Positions 1 through 8,368 of a stretch of DNA of 64,000 nt are shown piece after piece. The translations under genes and the position numbers were made by a program. Under the pieces are notes generated by a model. It did not search any database and was not told the DNA's origin. It saw nothing but the letters and a program-made list of their open reading frames with translations. The stretch is from positions 496,750 to 560,749 of the forward strand of contig NZ_HG964454.1 of assembly GCF_000612725.1 (NCBI RefSeq), read 5' to 3'. This DNA is from Mycolicibacterium austroafricanum (GTDB taxonomy: Bacteria > Actinomycetota > Actinomycetes > Mycobacteriales > Mycobacteriaceae). Each line of letters begins with the position of its first letter. The first letter of the stretch is position 1.

Positions 1-100
1 CGGCGATATCGGTCATCGCCAGCGCGATCTCCTCCGGCAACTCGGGCAGAGCGGCAGCATCGATCGTGTCAGCGAGACGAACAGTAGGTACGGTCTTCAT
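1..100 (-). CDS. IS256-family (mutator type) transposase, N-terminal fragment
   Basis: Only the first 33 codons are visible, starting at ATG 100 and running off the left edge. The N-terminus (MKTVPTVRLADTIDAAALPE, then LPEEIALAMTDIA) resembles the start of actinobacterial IS256-type DDE transposases, which act by copy-paste through a circular intermediate. A strong Shine-Dalgarno (AAGGAG, read on the minus strand from 118-113) sits 12 nt upstream of the ATG. The catalytic DDE residues are outside the window, so activity cannot be judged. The family call rests on a short stretch and could be wrong. Confidence 0.5.
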   Translation of the reverse strand, partial: MKTVPTVRLADTIDAAALPELPEEIALAMTDIA

Positions 101-217
101 GGCGGTCCCTTACTCCTTCTTCGAGGTGTACTTGGCGGTTCACCCGAAGACCTACCATCAGGCAGGCCTCAGGTGAGGGACCGTCACCTCAAATTCCACG
201 AAGAACGGGACAACCTC
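1..217. mobile_element. IS256-like insertion sequence, one end, partial
   Basis: The window opens inside an element whose transposase reads leftward from 100. Between 101 and about 217 there is a leader with a clear Shine-Dalgarno and then a terminal-looking stretch (CAAATTCCACGAAGAACGGG, 190-209). From about 217 rightward the DNA becomes a continuation of the GTPase reading frame, so the element boundary is placed near 214-217. The other end and any target duplication lie outside the window. The family is inferred from the transposase N-terminus; the exact boundary is uncertain by about ten bases. Confidence 0.5.
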
Positions 218-312
218 GCGGCGATTCGGATGCCCTGATAAGCGAGTTCGCCCAGTTCCGGCGGCGTTTTGCCGACGAGCTATCGGGCCATCTGGCTGAG
301 CAGTCCAAAGTC

Positions 313-3300
313 TTGTCGACCTTTAACATCGCGTTCTTCGGCCGCACGGGTGCCGGCAAGAGCACGCTGTTGTCGGCTTTCGGTGAGTTGAACGGCGACG
401 CTGTATCGCCCTTTGGAGAGTCGGACTGGACGACTGCCGTTGAAGCCATCCCGTGGCGCGGCTGCCGACTCTACGACACGCCCGGAATCAACGGTTGGGG
501 CGGCCGCAAGAGTCGCGATGAACTGGAGGCCACCGCTCGCAAGGCAGTCGAAATCGCCGACGTCGTCTTGCTGTGTTTCGACACGCAGAGTCAGCAGGCC
601 AGCGAGTTTGCGAAAGTCGCAGATTGGGTGACCCACTACGGCAAGCCGGTCGTTGCCGTTCTCAACGTTCGCAACCCCCGTTGGCGCCATCCGGCTCGGG
701 TGCCCAGCCAGACTGCTCGGCGCAACATGTCCGAACCGGTCGCGCAGCACGCCGAGAATGTTCGTATGGAATTGGCCAACATCGGCCTCGACGATGTGCC
801 AGTCGTCGCTATCTCCAGCCGAAGAGCCCTGTTCGCCCGCGCCAGCGCTCCGTACCGAGGTCCCGCTGAGCAGAACTTTCACGACGACCGCGACAGGTAC
901 GGAATCGACTACTTGGCTCGCTGGTCGAACTTCGCGGCCTTGGAGAGCGTGTTGACTGCGTGCATCACTGCGGGCGGGTCGCAACTGCGACTGAAGTCGC
1001 TCCGGGAGGGCATCCGCGCCCGCCTCATCGATGAAGCCAGGTCGTTGGATGAACTGCGGCTACGTATCAGCGAACGAGTCGGCGAAGTCGACCGGCTGAC
1101 GCAGAAGTATCTGGATGTACTTGGCTACCTCGAAGCCGAGGAGCGTACACGCGATCTGCATGACGACATCTGGCAGTCCGACCTGCTAACGCTCGCCGAG
1201 AACGCCCGACGCAAACGGTACAAGGCACCGCACGACGGGTCCTTGGTTCGGCAGGTTCGTAACCTTGTCAAACCACACCTTGCCGAAGCCCGCAGCAACG
1301 CGCTGCGACGGTACAAAGACCTGGAGCATCAGGCGTTCCGCGAGGGCAAGGCGATTGATGCTGAGGTCTTCGCCGAGCTGGTATTCGATGACGGGGAACT
1401 CGCGGCGGCACTCGATCGAGTGTGTGCTGAAGCGGCGGTTTTCTTGGAACGTGAACTGTCGCTGGCAGGTGTGGAATTACGTCAGCGCGTAGCTGCGGAG
1501 TACGGAAAAGCCGGTTTGAGCGGCGACGCCGGCGAAACAGCCACCCTGTTCGCGAACTTGCTTCGGGGTGGTGGCCTGGTGGGAGGAATCGGCTCAATTG
1601 CGGTTCCGCTTCTCCTATTCTCCAACCCCCTTGGGTGGGCCGCGGCGGCCGCCGGAGTCGGCATCGGTGCGGCGGCCGCCGCACTGCAATGGGCCGGGGG
1701 CAACAAGGGTCGCGATGCTGTGCGGCAGAAGGCCGAAGCGCGGGCGAAAGCAGCCCGTGAAGGACGGCGGGCCATCCACGAAACCTTCGACGAAGTTGAG
1801 CGTCAATTTGCTTCGGGCGCCGCGGCTTCGGCGTGGACAGCCGCCGCCCCGCTACTGCGCCCGGTCGTGATCGAACTCATCACTCTCACCAACCTGAACA
1901 ACGACATCGGCACTCTCACCACGCGCCTTCGCGCGGAAGCAACATCGATCGCGCAGACTCCGCCCCTTCACTTCTCCGAATCGGCCTCCCGCTTACTGCA
2001 AGTCATCCGAACCGAAGGCGACGCACCTCGCCTCAAGAATTTCCTACTCGGTGAGGACTGGTACGACCATTACGATTCCAGTGAACCTTGCTGCAGCACA
2101 ACAGATGCAATGGAACTCTGTCAGCAACGTAACGACGTGGATGCCGACTCGCTACGACGTGCCATTCGACACGCATTCGCCCAGCCGGATACCGCATCCG
2201 TTCAAGCGTGGCTACGGCGTGCGGCGGACACAGGCGTAGCCAACGATGGCTTCGTGGGGGTGACCGATATCGCCTCCCCTCCCCCGCATCCAGCGGTCGT
2301 CGTTGCCGGCGACTACAGCGCTGGGAAATCCTCCTTTATCAAACGAATCTTCACTGAATTCGGCATCGAGGCGCCAGAGTCACTGCATATTCGCGCGGAT
2401 GCGACAACTGACCAGGTACACCGCTATCCGATGGGGCGTGTCGACATCGTCGATACGCCGGGATTCCAAAGTCGACACGCCGACCACGATGACGTGGCCC
2501 TAACCGGCGTCCGTGATGCCGCGCTGGTAATCGTCGTGCTGCATGTGAACCTGCTCATCGGCAACACCGCAGCCTTACAAGCGATCGCAAACGGAACGTC
2601 GACCGCTGTCGGGAAATGGCCGCGCATGCTGTTCATCGTCAACCGCTGCGACGAGTTGGGCGTCGACCCAATGGACTCCCCCGCCGAGTACTTCAATCGC
2701 CGCGACCGCAAACTTGCCGAACTCGCCGCGGCGCTGCAATCCCGCGACATCGAGGTGGACACCACGCATATCCACGGTGTCGCGGCCGACCCATTCGGAA
2801 GCGTAGGCGCGCAGTTACCGGTCACCGCAGGTGATTACGATGCCAACAGTGCCTGGGACGGAATTGCTCCGCTGATTGCCGCGCTGCAGGGATGGGCCGA
2901 CGAAGACCTGACACACGCCACCACACTTGCCGGATTCGACAACGCCTGTGCGGCGCTCCTCACGCTGCGAGAGGAAACCTGCACAGATATCGCGGCCTAC
3001 CGCACAGAGGACGACAAACACGATTCGCTCATCGCGGCCATGGACATCTGCCTTGAAGACGCCGACTACCTGCACCGGACTCTGGAACACGAACTTGATA
3101 CGGTGCTCGCTCCCTCCATTACGCAGGCCGTCGCCTGCATCCGGGCAGTCAATATCGGTGACGAGCAGGGTCTGGCCGAAGCGATCAATTCTTGGCGCAG
3201 TGCCGAAACCGAGGACGAAGTAAAGAGATTCATGGCAACGGCAACGGCAAAGGTCAATGACTGGTCGGCGATGCATGTGTCTGCGATCAGTCGTGAAGAG

Positions 3301-3867
3301 GGCGCAGCTGGGTTTGACGCCAACCTGGACCTGCCGGGCGCGGCATCAGTAGGCGGTGTCGGTGATGCCGTAGGGCAGGCAGCCGGGGTGGCTGGCTCGA
3401 TAGCGAAGGTCGGCGCTCAATTGGGAAAGGCGCTGGGTAACCGCGAAGCAGCTTTGCGAATCGGCCATTTCTTTGGTCACAAGTTCAGACCATGGGGCGC
3501 AATCAAAGCCGGCAGAGCGGTCGGGCGGGTCGGAGTCGTGTTCGGCGTTGTTGCAGTCGCCGCTGATGGAGCTGACTGGGCCCTCCAAGCGAAAAAGGCG
3601 CGGAATTGGGACGATAAACGCGATGCTGCTGTGGACCAGGTCGAGTTGGACAAGCGCGACGCCATGCAGCTGTTGCTGGCCGAAGCAGACGGGCCATGGG
3701 CCTACCTGAACGAACGCACCGAACAGGTCCGGCTTCTTCGGGGGCAGTACCAAGAACGTCAGCATGCTGCACAGCTTGAGACCGAGCGGTTGGAGCGGAG
3801 ACTCCAGGTTGTCGACGACCTGATCGCTGAATCAGATGGATTACGAAAGGCCGTCGCAAATGGGTGA
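313..3867 (+). CDS. Dynamin-like protein with two GTPase domains, probably 5' truncated by an IS
   Basis: A 1184-residue protein counted from TTG 313. The first G domain begins with P-loop GRTGAGKS (10-17) and a switch-II DTPG (55-58). A long helical section follows, with a Gly/Ala-rich hydrophobic hairpin at about 418-459. The second G domain has GDYSAGKS (666-673), DTPG (714-717) and NRCD (777-780, the NKxD base-recognition motif). A second hydrophobic section and C-terminal coiled coil end the protein. This layout fits bacterial dynamin-like membrane-remodelling GTPases. The reading frame stays open with coding-like residues upstream to about 217, but has no ATG or GTG there. The native start was therefore probably removed by the insertion element, and TTG 313 may be only a makeshift start. 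Its stop overlaps the next gene. Confidence 0.8.
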   Translation: MSTFNIAFFGRTGAGKSTLLSAFGELNGDAVSPFGESDWTTAVEAIPWRGCRLYDTPGINGWGGRKSRDELEATARKAVEIADVVLLCFDTQSQQASEFAKVADWVTHYGKPVVAVLNVRNPRWRHPARVPSQTARRNMSEPVAQHAENVRMELANIGLDDVPVVAISSRRALFARASAPYRGPAEQNFHDDRDRYGIDYLARWSNFAALESVLTACITAGGSQLRLKSLREGIRARLIDEARSLDELRLRISERVGEVDRLTQKYLDVLGYLEAEERTRDLHDDIWQSDLLTLAENARRKRYKAPHDGSLVRQVRNLVKPHLAEARSNALRRYKDLEHQAFREGKAIDAEVFAELVFDDGELAAALDRVCAEAAVFLERELSLAGVELRQRVAAEYGKAGLSGDAGETATLFANLLRGGGLVGGIGSIAVPLLLFSNPLGWAAAAAGVGIGAAAAALQWAGGNKGRDAVRQKAEARAKAAREGRRAIHETFDEVERQFASGAAASAWTAAAPLLRPVVIELITLTNLNNDIGTLTTRLRAEATSIAQTPPLHFSESASRLLQVIRTEGDAPRLKNFLLGEDWYDHYDSSEPCCSTTDAMELCQQRNDVDADSLRRAIRHAFAQPDTASVQAWLRRAADTGVANDGFVGVTDIASPPPHPAVVVAGDYSAGKSSFIKRIFTEFGIEAPESLHIRADATTDQVHRYPMGRVDIVDTPGFQSRHADHDDVALTGVRDAALVIVVLHVNLLIGNTAALQAIANGTSTAVGKWPRMLFIVNRCDELGVDPMDSPAEYFNRRDRKLAELAAALQSRDIEVDTTHIHGVAADPFGSVGAQLPVTAGDYDANSAWDGIAPLIAALQGWADEDLTHATTLAGFDNACAALLTLREETCTDIAAYRTEDDKHDSLIAAMDICLEDADYLHRTLEHELDTVLAPSITQAVACIRAVNIGDEQGLAEAINSWRSAETEDEVKRFMATATAKVNDWSAMHVSAISREEGAAGFDANLDLPGAASVGGVGDAVGQAAGVAGSIAKVGAQLGKALGNREAALRIGHFFGHKFRPWGAIKAGRAVGRVGVVFGVVAVAADGADWALQAKKARNWDDKRDAAVDQVELDKRDAMQLLLAEADGPWAYLNERTEQVRLLRGQYQERQHAAQLETERLERRLQVVDDLIAESDGLRKAVANG

Positions 3868-5467
3868 ACCTATCGATATCGAGGCCGCCAAGGCGTGGCT
3901 GCATGCGGTGCCTGGCGGCGCAGTAGGGGAAGGCTTGGATCAAAGGTGGCGAGATTTCGCAGCTATTGGTGACCCCGTCGTGACGATCTACGGTTCGTAC
4001 GACACCGGGAAGAGCTCGCTTCTGCGCCGTTTGCTCATTGAGTTCGGGCAGGAGGTGCCGGCGTGGCTCACGATTAGTGCACGACATGAGACTTTTGAGG
4101 TCAATCAGATTCATGCTGCCGGTTGCCTGTTGCGTGATACACCCGGATTTGTCTCGGGGGGCACCGATGCTCGCGCAGAGATGAACACCGGACTTGCATC
4201 GGATGCCATCGCGCTGACCGACGTCGCCATCGTCGTGGTGCCGCCACAGCTAGCCACTGCTGAGTACCCTGAGCTACGCGAACTGGTACAGCAAGATTGG
4301 GCACCGGGGTCCCTGTGGTTTGTGATTTCACGCTTCGATGAAGCGGGGATTGACCCCGACGATGACCCGCACGGTTACCGTGCGCTTTCCGAACACAAAG
4401 AAGGTGAACTCAGAGCTGCCTTAACTCTTGATGAAAGCGTTCCGGTCTACGTGGTCTGCCAGGATTTCGCTCAGATGGTAGGTACGGAACGTAACCCTGA
4501 TCCAAGCGTCTGGGACGAATCACGTAGCTGGGACGGAATTTCAGAACTGGTCGCTGCGATCACCGCTCTCGGAAGTCACACGAAGTCTGACATCAGACAA
4601 GCTGCTGCACAAAGATTTTGGGGCGATTCGGTTCACCAAGTCCTACATCAGTTGCGTAAGGAACTCGGAGCGCACCTGGAGAACGCCGCCGTCAGCGACG
4701 AAGGTGAGCACCGACGGGCGTCATGGCTGGCACAATTGGACACCTTGGCCCGTGCCGCCGAGGCGGATTTGCGTGGCAGAGTGTCGGCGGCTGTCGCCGA
4801 TGCCGTTGACAGTCCCGATCCGGCGCAGAGTTTCGCGCAAGCATTGAAAACATCTATCGGCGCCTGGCACGCCGCCGCCAAACGCGATATCGACAAGCTG
4901 TTACGCAGCATCGGGGACACGGTCACGACCGAACGCGCACGCCCGGACTGGCAGCGGTTCGAAGACCTGGCCGGCAAACTGCGGCCGGAATCGCCTACAA
5001 GTGAGTACACCGCTGATGATGACCTCGTCTTTGCCCCGGTAGTGCGCCAAGTTGGCGATGCGGTTCTGAATGCACTTCGGCACTATGAGCAGAGTCGCGG
5101 TCTGAAGTTGAGCTCAGCGGGCACCGGCGCTGCCGGGACCGCGTCCGGAGTCGACCGGATCGCGGCTGCCGCGGCCGGCGTGTCCGTCATCGCAGAGTTG
5201 GCCGTCATTGCAGAACAGTTCGCCAACCGACAGCACGCAGCGAAGGCCGCAATCCAACAGCGCGCAGAACTCCAGTCCGAACTTGTTAAAGCAGGCGATG
5301 AGGCAACCGCACTGGCGCTCAAGACGCTCAACGAGCTCGCCGATGAGGCCCGCCAACGGATCAACGACGCTACTGCTGACCAAGTTGATCTCCGCGATGG
5401 CTTACGCCGCCTGGTCGGGGAACTGCGCAGCCACATAGCATCCGGCGAGGCGCTGCTTTCCAACTGA
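3860..5467 (+). CDS. Dynamin-like GTPase, single G domain
   Basis: A 535-residue GTPase with P-loop GSYDTGKS (45-52), DTPG (93-96) and SRFD (157-160) as the base-recognition motif. Its P-loop region (...GKSSLLRRLLIEFGQE) closely parallels the second G domain of the preceding gene (GKSSFIKRIFTEFG), so the two are paralogous. After the G domain come long amphipathic helices and an Ala/Gly-rich hydrophobic patch at about residues 415-450. ATG 3860 is chosen over the in-frame ATG at 3836 because GAAAGG (3845-3850) sits 9 nt upstream and the start then overlaps the upstream stop by only 8 nt. Paired dynamin-like proteins encoded side by side are common in bacteria; a membrane-associated heteromer is inferred. 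Confidence 0.78.
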   Translation: MGEPIDIEAAKAWLHAVPGGAVGEGLDQRWRDFAAIGDPVVTIYGSYDTGKSSLLRRLLIEFGQEVPAWLTISARHETFEVNQIHAAGCLLRDTPGFVSGGTDARAEMNTGLASDAIALTDVAIVVVPPQLATAEYPELRELVQQDWAPGSLWFVISRFDEAGIDPDDDPHGYRALSEHKEGELRAALTLDESVPVYVVCQDFAQMVGTERNPDPSVWDESRSWDGISELVAAITALGSHTKSDIRQAAAQRFWGDSVHQVLHQLRKELGAHLENAAVSDEGEHRRASWLAQLDTLARAAEADLRGRVSAAVADAVDSPDPAQSFAQALKTSIGAWHAAAKRDIDKLLRSIGDTVTTERARPDWQRFEDLAGKLRPESPTSEYTADDDLVFAPVVRQVGDAVLNALRHYEQSRGLKLSSAGTGAAGTASGVDRIAAAAAGVSVIAELAVIAEQFANRQHAAKAAIQQRAELQSELVKAGDEATALALKTLNELADEARQRINDATADQVDLRDGLRRLVGELRSHIASGEALLSN

Positions 5468-5615
5468 AAGAAGATTAGATAACTTCGGGGGTCTATCCGA
5501 ATTCAACCGCAACTGGCAGGGCAACAGGGCAGCTTCTCGATGCTGACCACGCCTGCCCTGCCAGGGACCAACGGAGGGAGGCCGGCGCAGTGGTTCCGCC
5601 CGGGAGGGGACGCGA

Positions 5616-6161
5616 TTGATTGACGACGTTGGTGGCGAGCGGCTGGGACGGCGGGAAAAGCCAACGCCACACGACTACTTCGACAGTGTTCCCAACTACG
5701 ACGACCCTCTTCCCGACTACACAAGGTTGGCCCGCGAAATCGGACACAGCATCGCCGCCACCCGACCGCCGAATGTCCTGGCGCACAACGGCCGGGCATT
5801 CTGGAAGCTCACCGACGCCAACAGTGGAGCACTCGCCTGGCTTGCATTCACCCGGCCAGATGCGCGGTCGGCCTTGGCCCGGCGCAAGGTGTGGACACTG
5901 ATCCCGCACCTGCAGGAATTCGTGGCGAACTGGTTCGTGAGCGTCGACCACGAGCTCACCGATCAGAACCAGTGGATACACACGAACATCGACGTTTATG
6001 AGGCGCGCGAACTGGCACTACTGGTGCCGCAGCCAAACGTCGAGGACATCAAGCGGACCACCCGACCCGAAGCGGTGCTGACCCTCGACGACATCGACCG
6101 GCACAAAGTGACGACCGTACTGGGCAAGGGAACTACTCAAGCGATGAAGGCACGGCGATGA
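5616..6161 (+). CDS. Hypothetical protein of the GTPase/nuclease cassette
   Basis: A 181-residue soluble, acidic protein that I do not recognise. There is no signal peptide or membrane segment. It is Trp- and His-rich in the middle (residues 65-125, including WTLIPHLQEFVANWFVSVDH). TTG 5616 is preceded by GGGAGGGG (5602-5609) at suitable spacing. It lies 148 nt after the second GTPase gene, and its stop overlaps the next ATG (ATGA at 6158-6161), which suggests translational coupling. It may be a partner or specificity subunit of the nuclease-like protein that follows. Confidence 0.65.
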   Translation: MIDDVGGERLGRREKPTPHDYFDSVPNYDDPLPDYTRLAREIGHSIAATRPPNVLAHNGRAFWKLTDANSGALAWLAFTRPDARSALARRKVWTLIPHLQEFVANWFVSVDHELTDQNQWIHTNIDVYEARELALLVPQPNVEDIKRTTRPEAVLTLDDIDRHKVTTVLGKGTTQAMKARR

Positions 6162-6760
6162 CTCACTTGGACAAACAGGAATTTCTCGCCTGGGCGTACG
6201 ACGACCTACTGACCAACACCACCCGCGGAGTGCTGGCCGAGTACATCGTGGCCACAGCACTCGGCATTCGCGACACGAAGCGCGTCGAATGGGATCAGTA
6301 CGACCTCGAGATCGACGGTGTCAAGGTAGAAGTGAAATCAGCTGCATACGTGCAAACGTGGAAGCAACCTCAGCTATCGAAGATCGCGTTCGGCATCCGC
6401 CCCGCGAAGGGCTGGGACGCCCGCACCAACACCTCTGCCACCAGCGCGCAGCGAAGCGCCGACGTGTACGTCTTCTGTCTGCTCGAAGGTGAGGACCGTG
6501 AACGTATCGACCCGCTCGATGTCACGCAATGGACCTTCTACGTGCTGCCCGCCAGCGAACTCGACCGAAAAGTTCCGGCGCAAAAGACGATTCGTCTCGG
6601 ATCGCTGATCGCCCTCGGTCCGCAACAGTGCACATACGACGGGCTCAAGGACGCCATTGGGAACGTATCGCCACGCGCCTCTACGGAGACTCCCGGCGAG
6701 TTACCGACGCAAAGCGACTCGATGATCCACCCTGGTGCGTCGGGAGGCACTGTTATTTGA
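6158..6760 (+). CDS. PD-(D/E)XK-fold nuclease-like protein
   Basis: A 200-residue protein with the order of residues expected of a restriction-endonuclease-like fold: helix glutamate E28 (RGVLAEYIVATAL), D49 in WDQYDLEIDG, then E58-V-K60 (KVEVKSAAYVQTW). A hydrophobic strand precedes the ExK element as in active PD-(D/E)XK enzymes, which cleave or nick DNA using a divalent metal. The last 40 residues look disordered. It starts within the previous gene's stop codon, so the two are very likely co-translated. A nuclease at the end of a GTPase operon suggests an effector role. The function is inferred from motif geometry only. Confidence 0.62.
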   Translation: MTHLDKQEFLAWAYDDLLTNTTRGVLAEYIVATALGIRDTKRVEWDQYDLEIDGVKVEVKSAAYVQTWKQPQLSKIAFGIRPAKGWDARTNTSATSAQRSADVYVFCLLEGEDRERIDPLDVTQWTFYVLPASELDRKVPAQKTIRLGSLIALGPQQCTYDGLKDAIGNVSPRASTETPGELPTQSDSMIHPGASGGTVI

Positions 6761-6961
6761 GTGCCTCCTCGGTGTGAGGGGGCCGCTGACAACGGTAGTA
6801 AGGGCTTCGGCCCAGTCCGGTGTCAGGTCCTGGCAGTAGCCATTGGGTCGCTCACGGTTGCAGGAAGTCACCCCACCAAACAGTCTGTGACGCTGCCGCT
6901 CGAACCCCAAGGGAAGACTCTCGTCGCCGTGGGCCAGTTCAAGGGGTTGTTCTCGAGGCCA

Positions 6962-7006
6962 TGTCCGACACTCTCAGGTCGTTCTGGAATCTGTCCGGCA
7001 CTCTCA
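6962..7006. repeat. Two direct 15-mers resembling IS terminal repeats
   Basis: TGTCCGACACTCTCA (6962-6976) and TGTCCGGCACTCTCA (6992-7006) differ at one base and are spaced 30 bp apart. Multiple short TG-starting direct repeats are typical of IS21-like element ends, so this may be a relic end. No transposase remains nearby. Confidence 0.4.
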
Positions 7007-7330
7007 CACCGTTGCGGACAAATCGTCTCGATTCAGTCCACAACTATTTGAGAGCACCCACGTAGGCGCACTGCCCTACTCTCAACTAATCGCGGATCGG
7101 ACATCGGACGCCGACACCGACATTGGCGGCCACCCTGAGTCTCGAACGTCTACCTCCAGCCTCACGCTGTAACTTTTGGATCCGCCCGGGCGGGACGCTT
7201 CTGGCGGACCCACCGACATAGGTCCGCGGTCGCCGGCGCCGCCCAACGCGCGCGTCATGTGGCGGCTGCCGGCGGAGCTCGCCGCTCCACATGAACCCCT
7301 CGGCGCCATCCCGCCCGATCGTCTGAATAT

Positions 7331-7347
7331 GTCACTGTGACGAATTG
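7331..7347. repeat. Palindrome-plus-GAATTG repeat, copy 1
   Basis: GTCACTGTGAC (7331-7341) is a perfect palindrome around one base, followed directly by GAATTG. A second copy lies 291 bp downstream. It could be an operator or a relic of a small mobile element. Confidence 0.45.
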
Positions 7348-7621
7348 ACAGTGCCCGACTTGGACGCAATTCCCCAGCGATGCAACGGCATCTGGGACTT
7401 CGGGTCGGCTGCGCACGCCCGCTGGTCGCGGCGATCAGCGGCGGCGTCCGCATCGCGCGACCCTGTGGATCGATCCGGCCATAGCGGTGCCGTACATGTC
7501 GCGGACCACGGCCCCATGGAAAACATGCACGCGCGCACACGCCGGCAACCGGTGCATGGACACAATCCCCCGGCACTCGACACTGCGCAGCCCCCACGCC
7601 CCGTCCTACGTAGACCAAACC

Positions 7622-7638
7622 GTCACAGTGACGAATTG
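7622..7638. repeat. Palindrome-plus-GAATTG repeat, copy 2
   Basis: GTCACAGTGAC (7622-7632) followed by GAATTG differs from copy 1 only at the central base, which leaves the palindrome intact. Both copies point the same way. Confidence 0.45.
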
Positions 7639-7756
7639 TAGCCACCGGTGCGGGCACTCTATTCACCGGTGCTACAACGACATACGGACGATATCGACCG
7701 CACGTAGGTCGACGTAGCCACGCGCCACCACTGCCGGACTTGCTCGCGGCGACGAG

Positions 7757-8305
7757 TCACTTCCGATCGGGACGGTGCGGCCGCGCGCACGGCGGCGGCC
7801 AGATGATCGTGGCGCCGCTCTCGCGGACACCCCACCTGCGCTTCAAGGGCTGCCGCATGTCCGGGTGCGAATCCTTCACCGGGGTGATCGCCACCGAGAC
7901 CCACACCGCCGTGAGCGCGGCCGCGGCCACCGCGGACGCACCGGTCGAGGTCGTCAGGATTGGGCCCGCCGAGCCGGTACGGCACCACCAGAAGGCGCCG
8001 AGTCCGACGACCGTCGACACCCCTGACAGATAGGCCGCCGCAACACACCACCCGAACCGGTGACGTCGCAGCGAGACCGCTGAACAGATCGCGGCACCGG
8101 CGCCCAGTACGGACGCGGCCAGCGGTACACCCCCGTCGTCATGGCCCATCGCCCACGCGGTGATCCCGGTCACGATCAACACCGTGGCCGCTACCCGCGC
8201 TACGCGACGCGCCCACAGCGGCACATAGACCTCGTTTAGCACCCGGTGTTCGATCTGCTTGAGGGTCGCCTCGATCGACTGGTCGCGCGACCACAGACGG
8301 AACAC
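7757..8305 (-). CDS. Hypothetical integral membrane protein
   Basis: A 182-residue protein with an N-terminal cytoplasmic segment of about 30 residues and four predicted membrane segments between residues 33 and 145. The tail is hydrophilic, Pro/Arg-rich and of poorer quality; it may be a mis-extended end. GTG 8305 has GAGGTG upstream at good spacing. I recognise no family. It lies beside the trpB2 gene and is transcribed in the same direction. Confidence 0.6.
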   Translation of the reverse strand: MFRLWSRDQSIEATLKQIEHRVLNEVYVPLWARRVARVAATVLIVTGITAWAMGHDDGGVPLAASVLGAGAAICSAVSLRRHRFGWCVAAAYLSGVSTVVGLGAFWWCRTGSAGPILTTSTGASAVAAAALTAVWVSVAITPVKDSHPDMRQPLKRRWGVRESGATIIWPPPCARPHRPDRK

Positions 8306-8368
8306 TGGCTCACCTCGTCAACAAACTGCCCGGCGCCTCAAGAATAGTCGCGCCGGCAAACCGCCTGT

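Larger units (their letters stand above)
6761..7756. other. About 1 kb without a convincing gene
   Basis: Open frames here (for example 7082-7666 minus and 7345-7641 plus) have no ribosome binding sites, low-complexity Arg/Pro/Ala translations and no recognisable domain. I regard them as chance. The stretch holds two IS-end-like direct repeats near 6962-7006 and two copies of an 11-bp palindrome followed by GAATTG. It is visibly less uniform in composition than its neighbours. It probably marks the scarred right border of the accessory cassette. Confidence 0.5.

Noticed and set aside
6701..6910. Minus-strand ORF with two cysteines (CNRERPNGYCQDL)
   Set aside because: Only 69 residues, overlaps the end of the nuclease-like gene on the other strand and matches nothing I know. 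A relic is possible but unsupported.
7082..7666. 194-residue minus-strand ORF in the gene-free stretch
   Set aside because: No ribosome binding site, no domain, and Arg/Gly/Pro-rich composition as expected of chance frames in GC-rich DNA.
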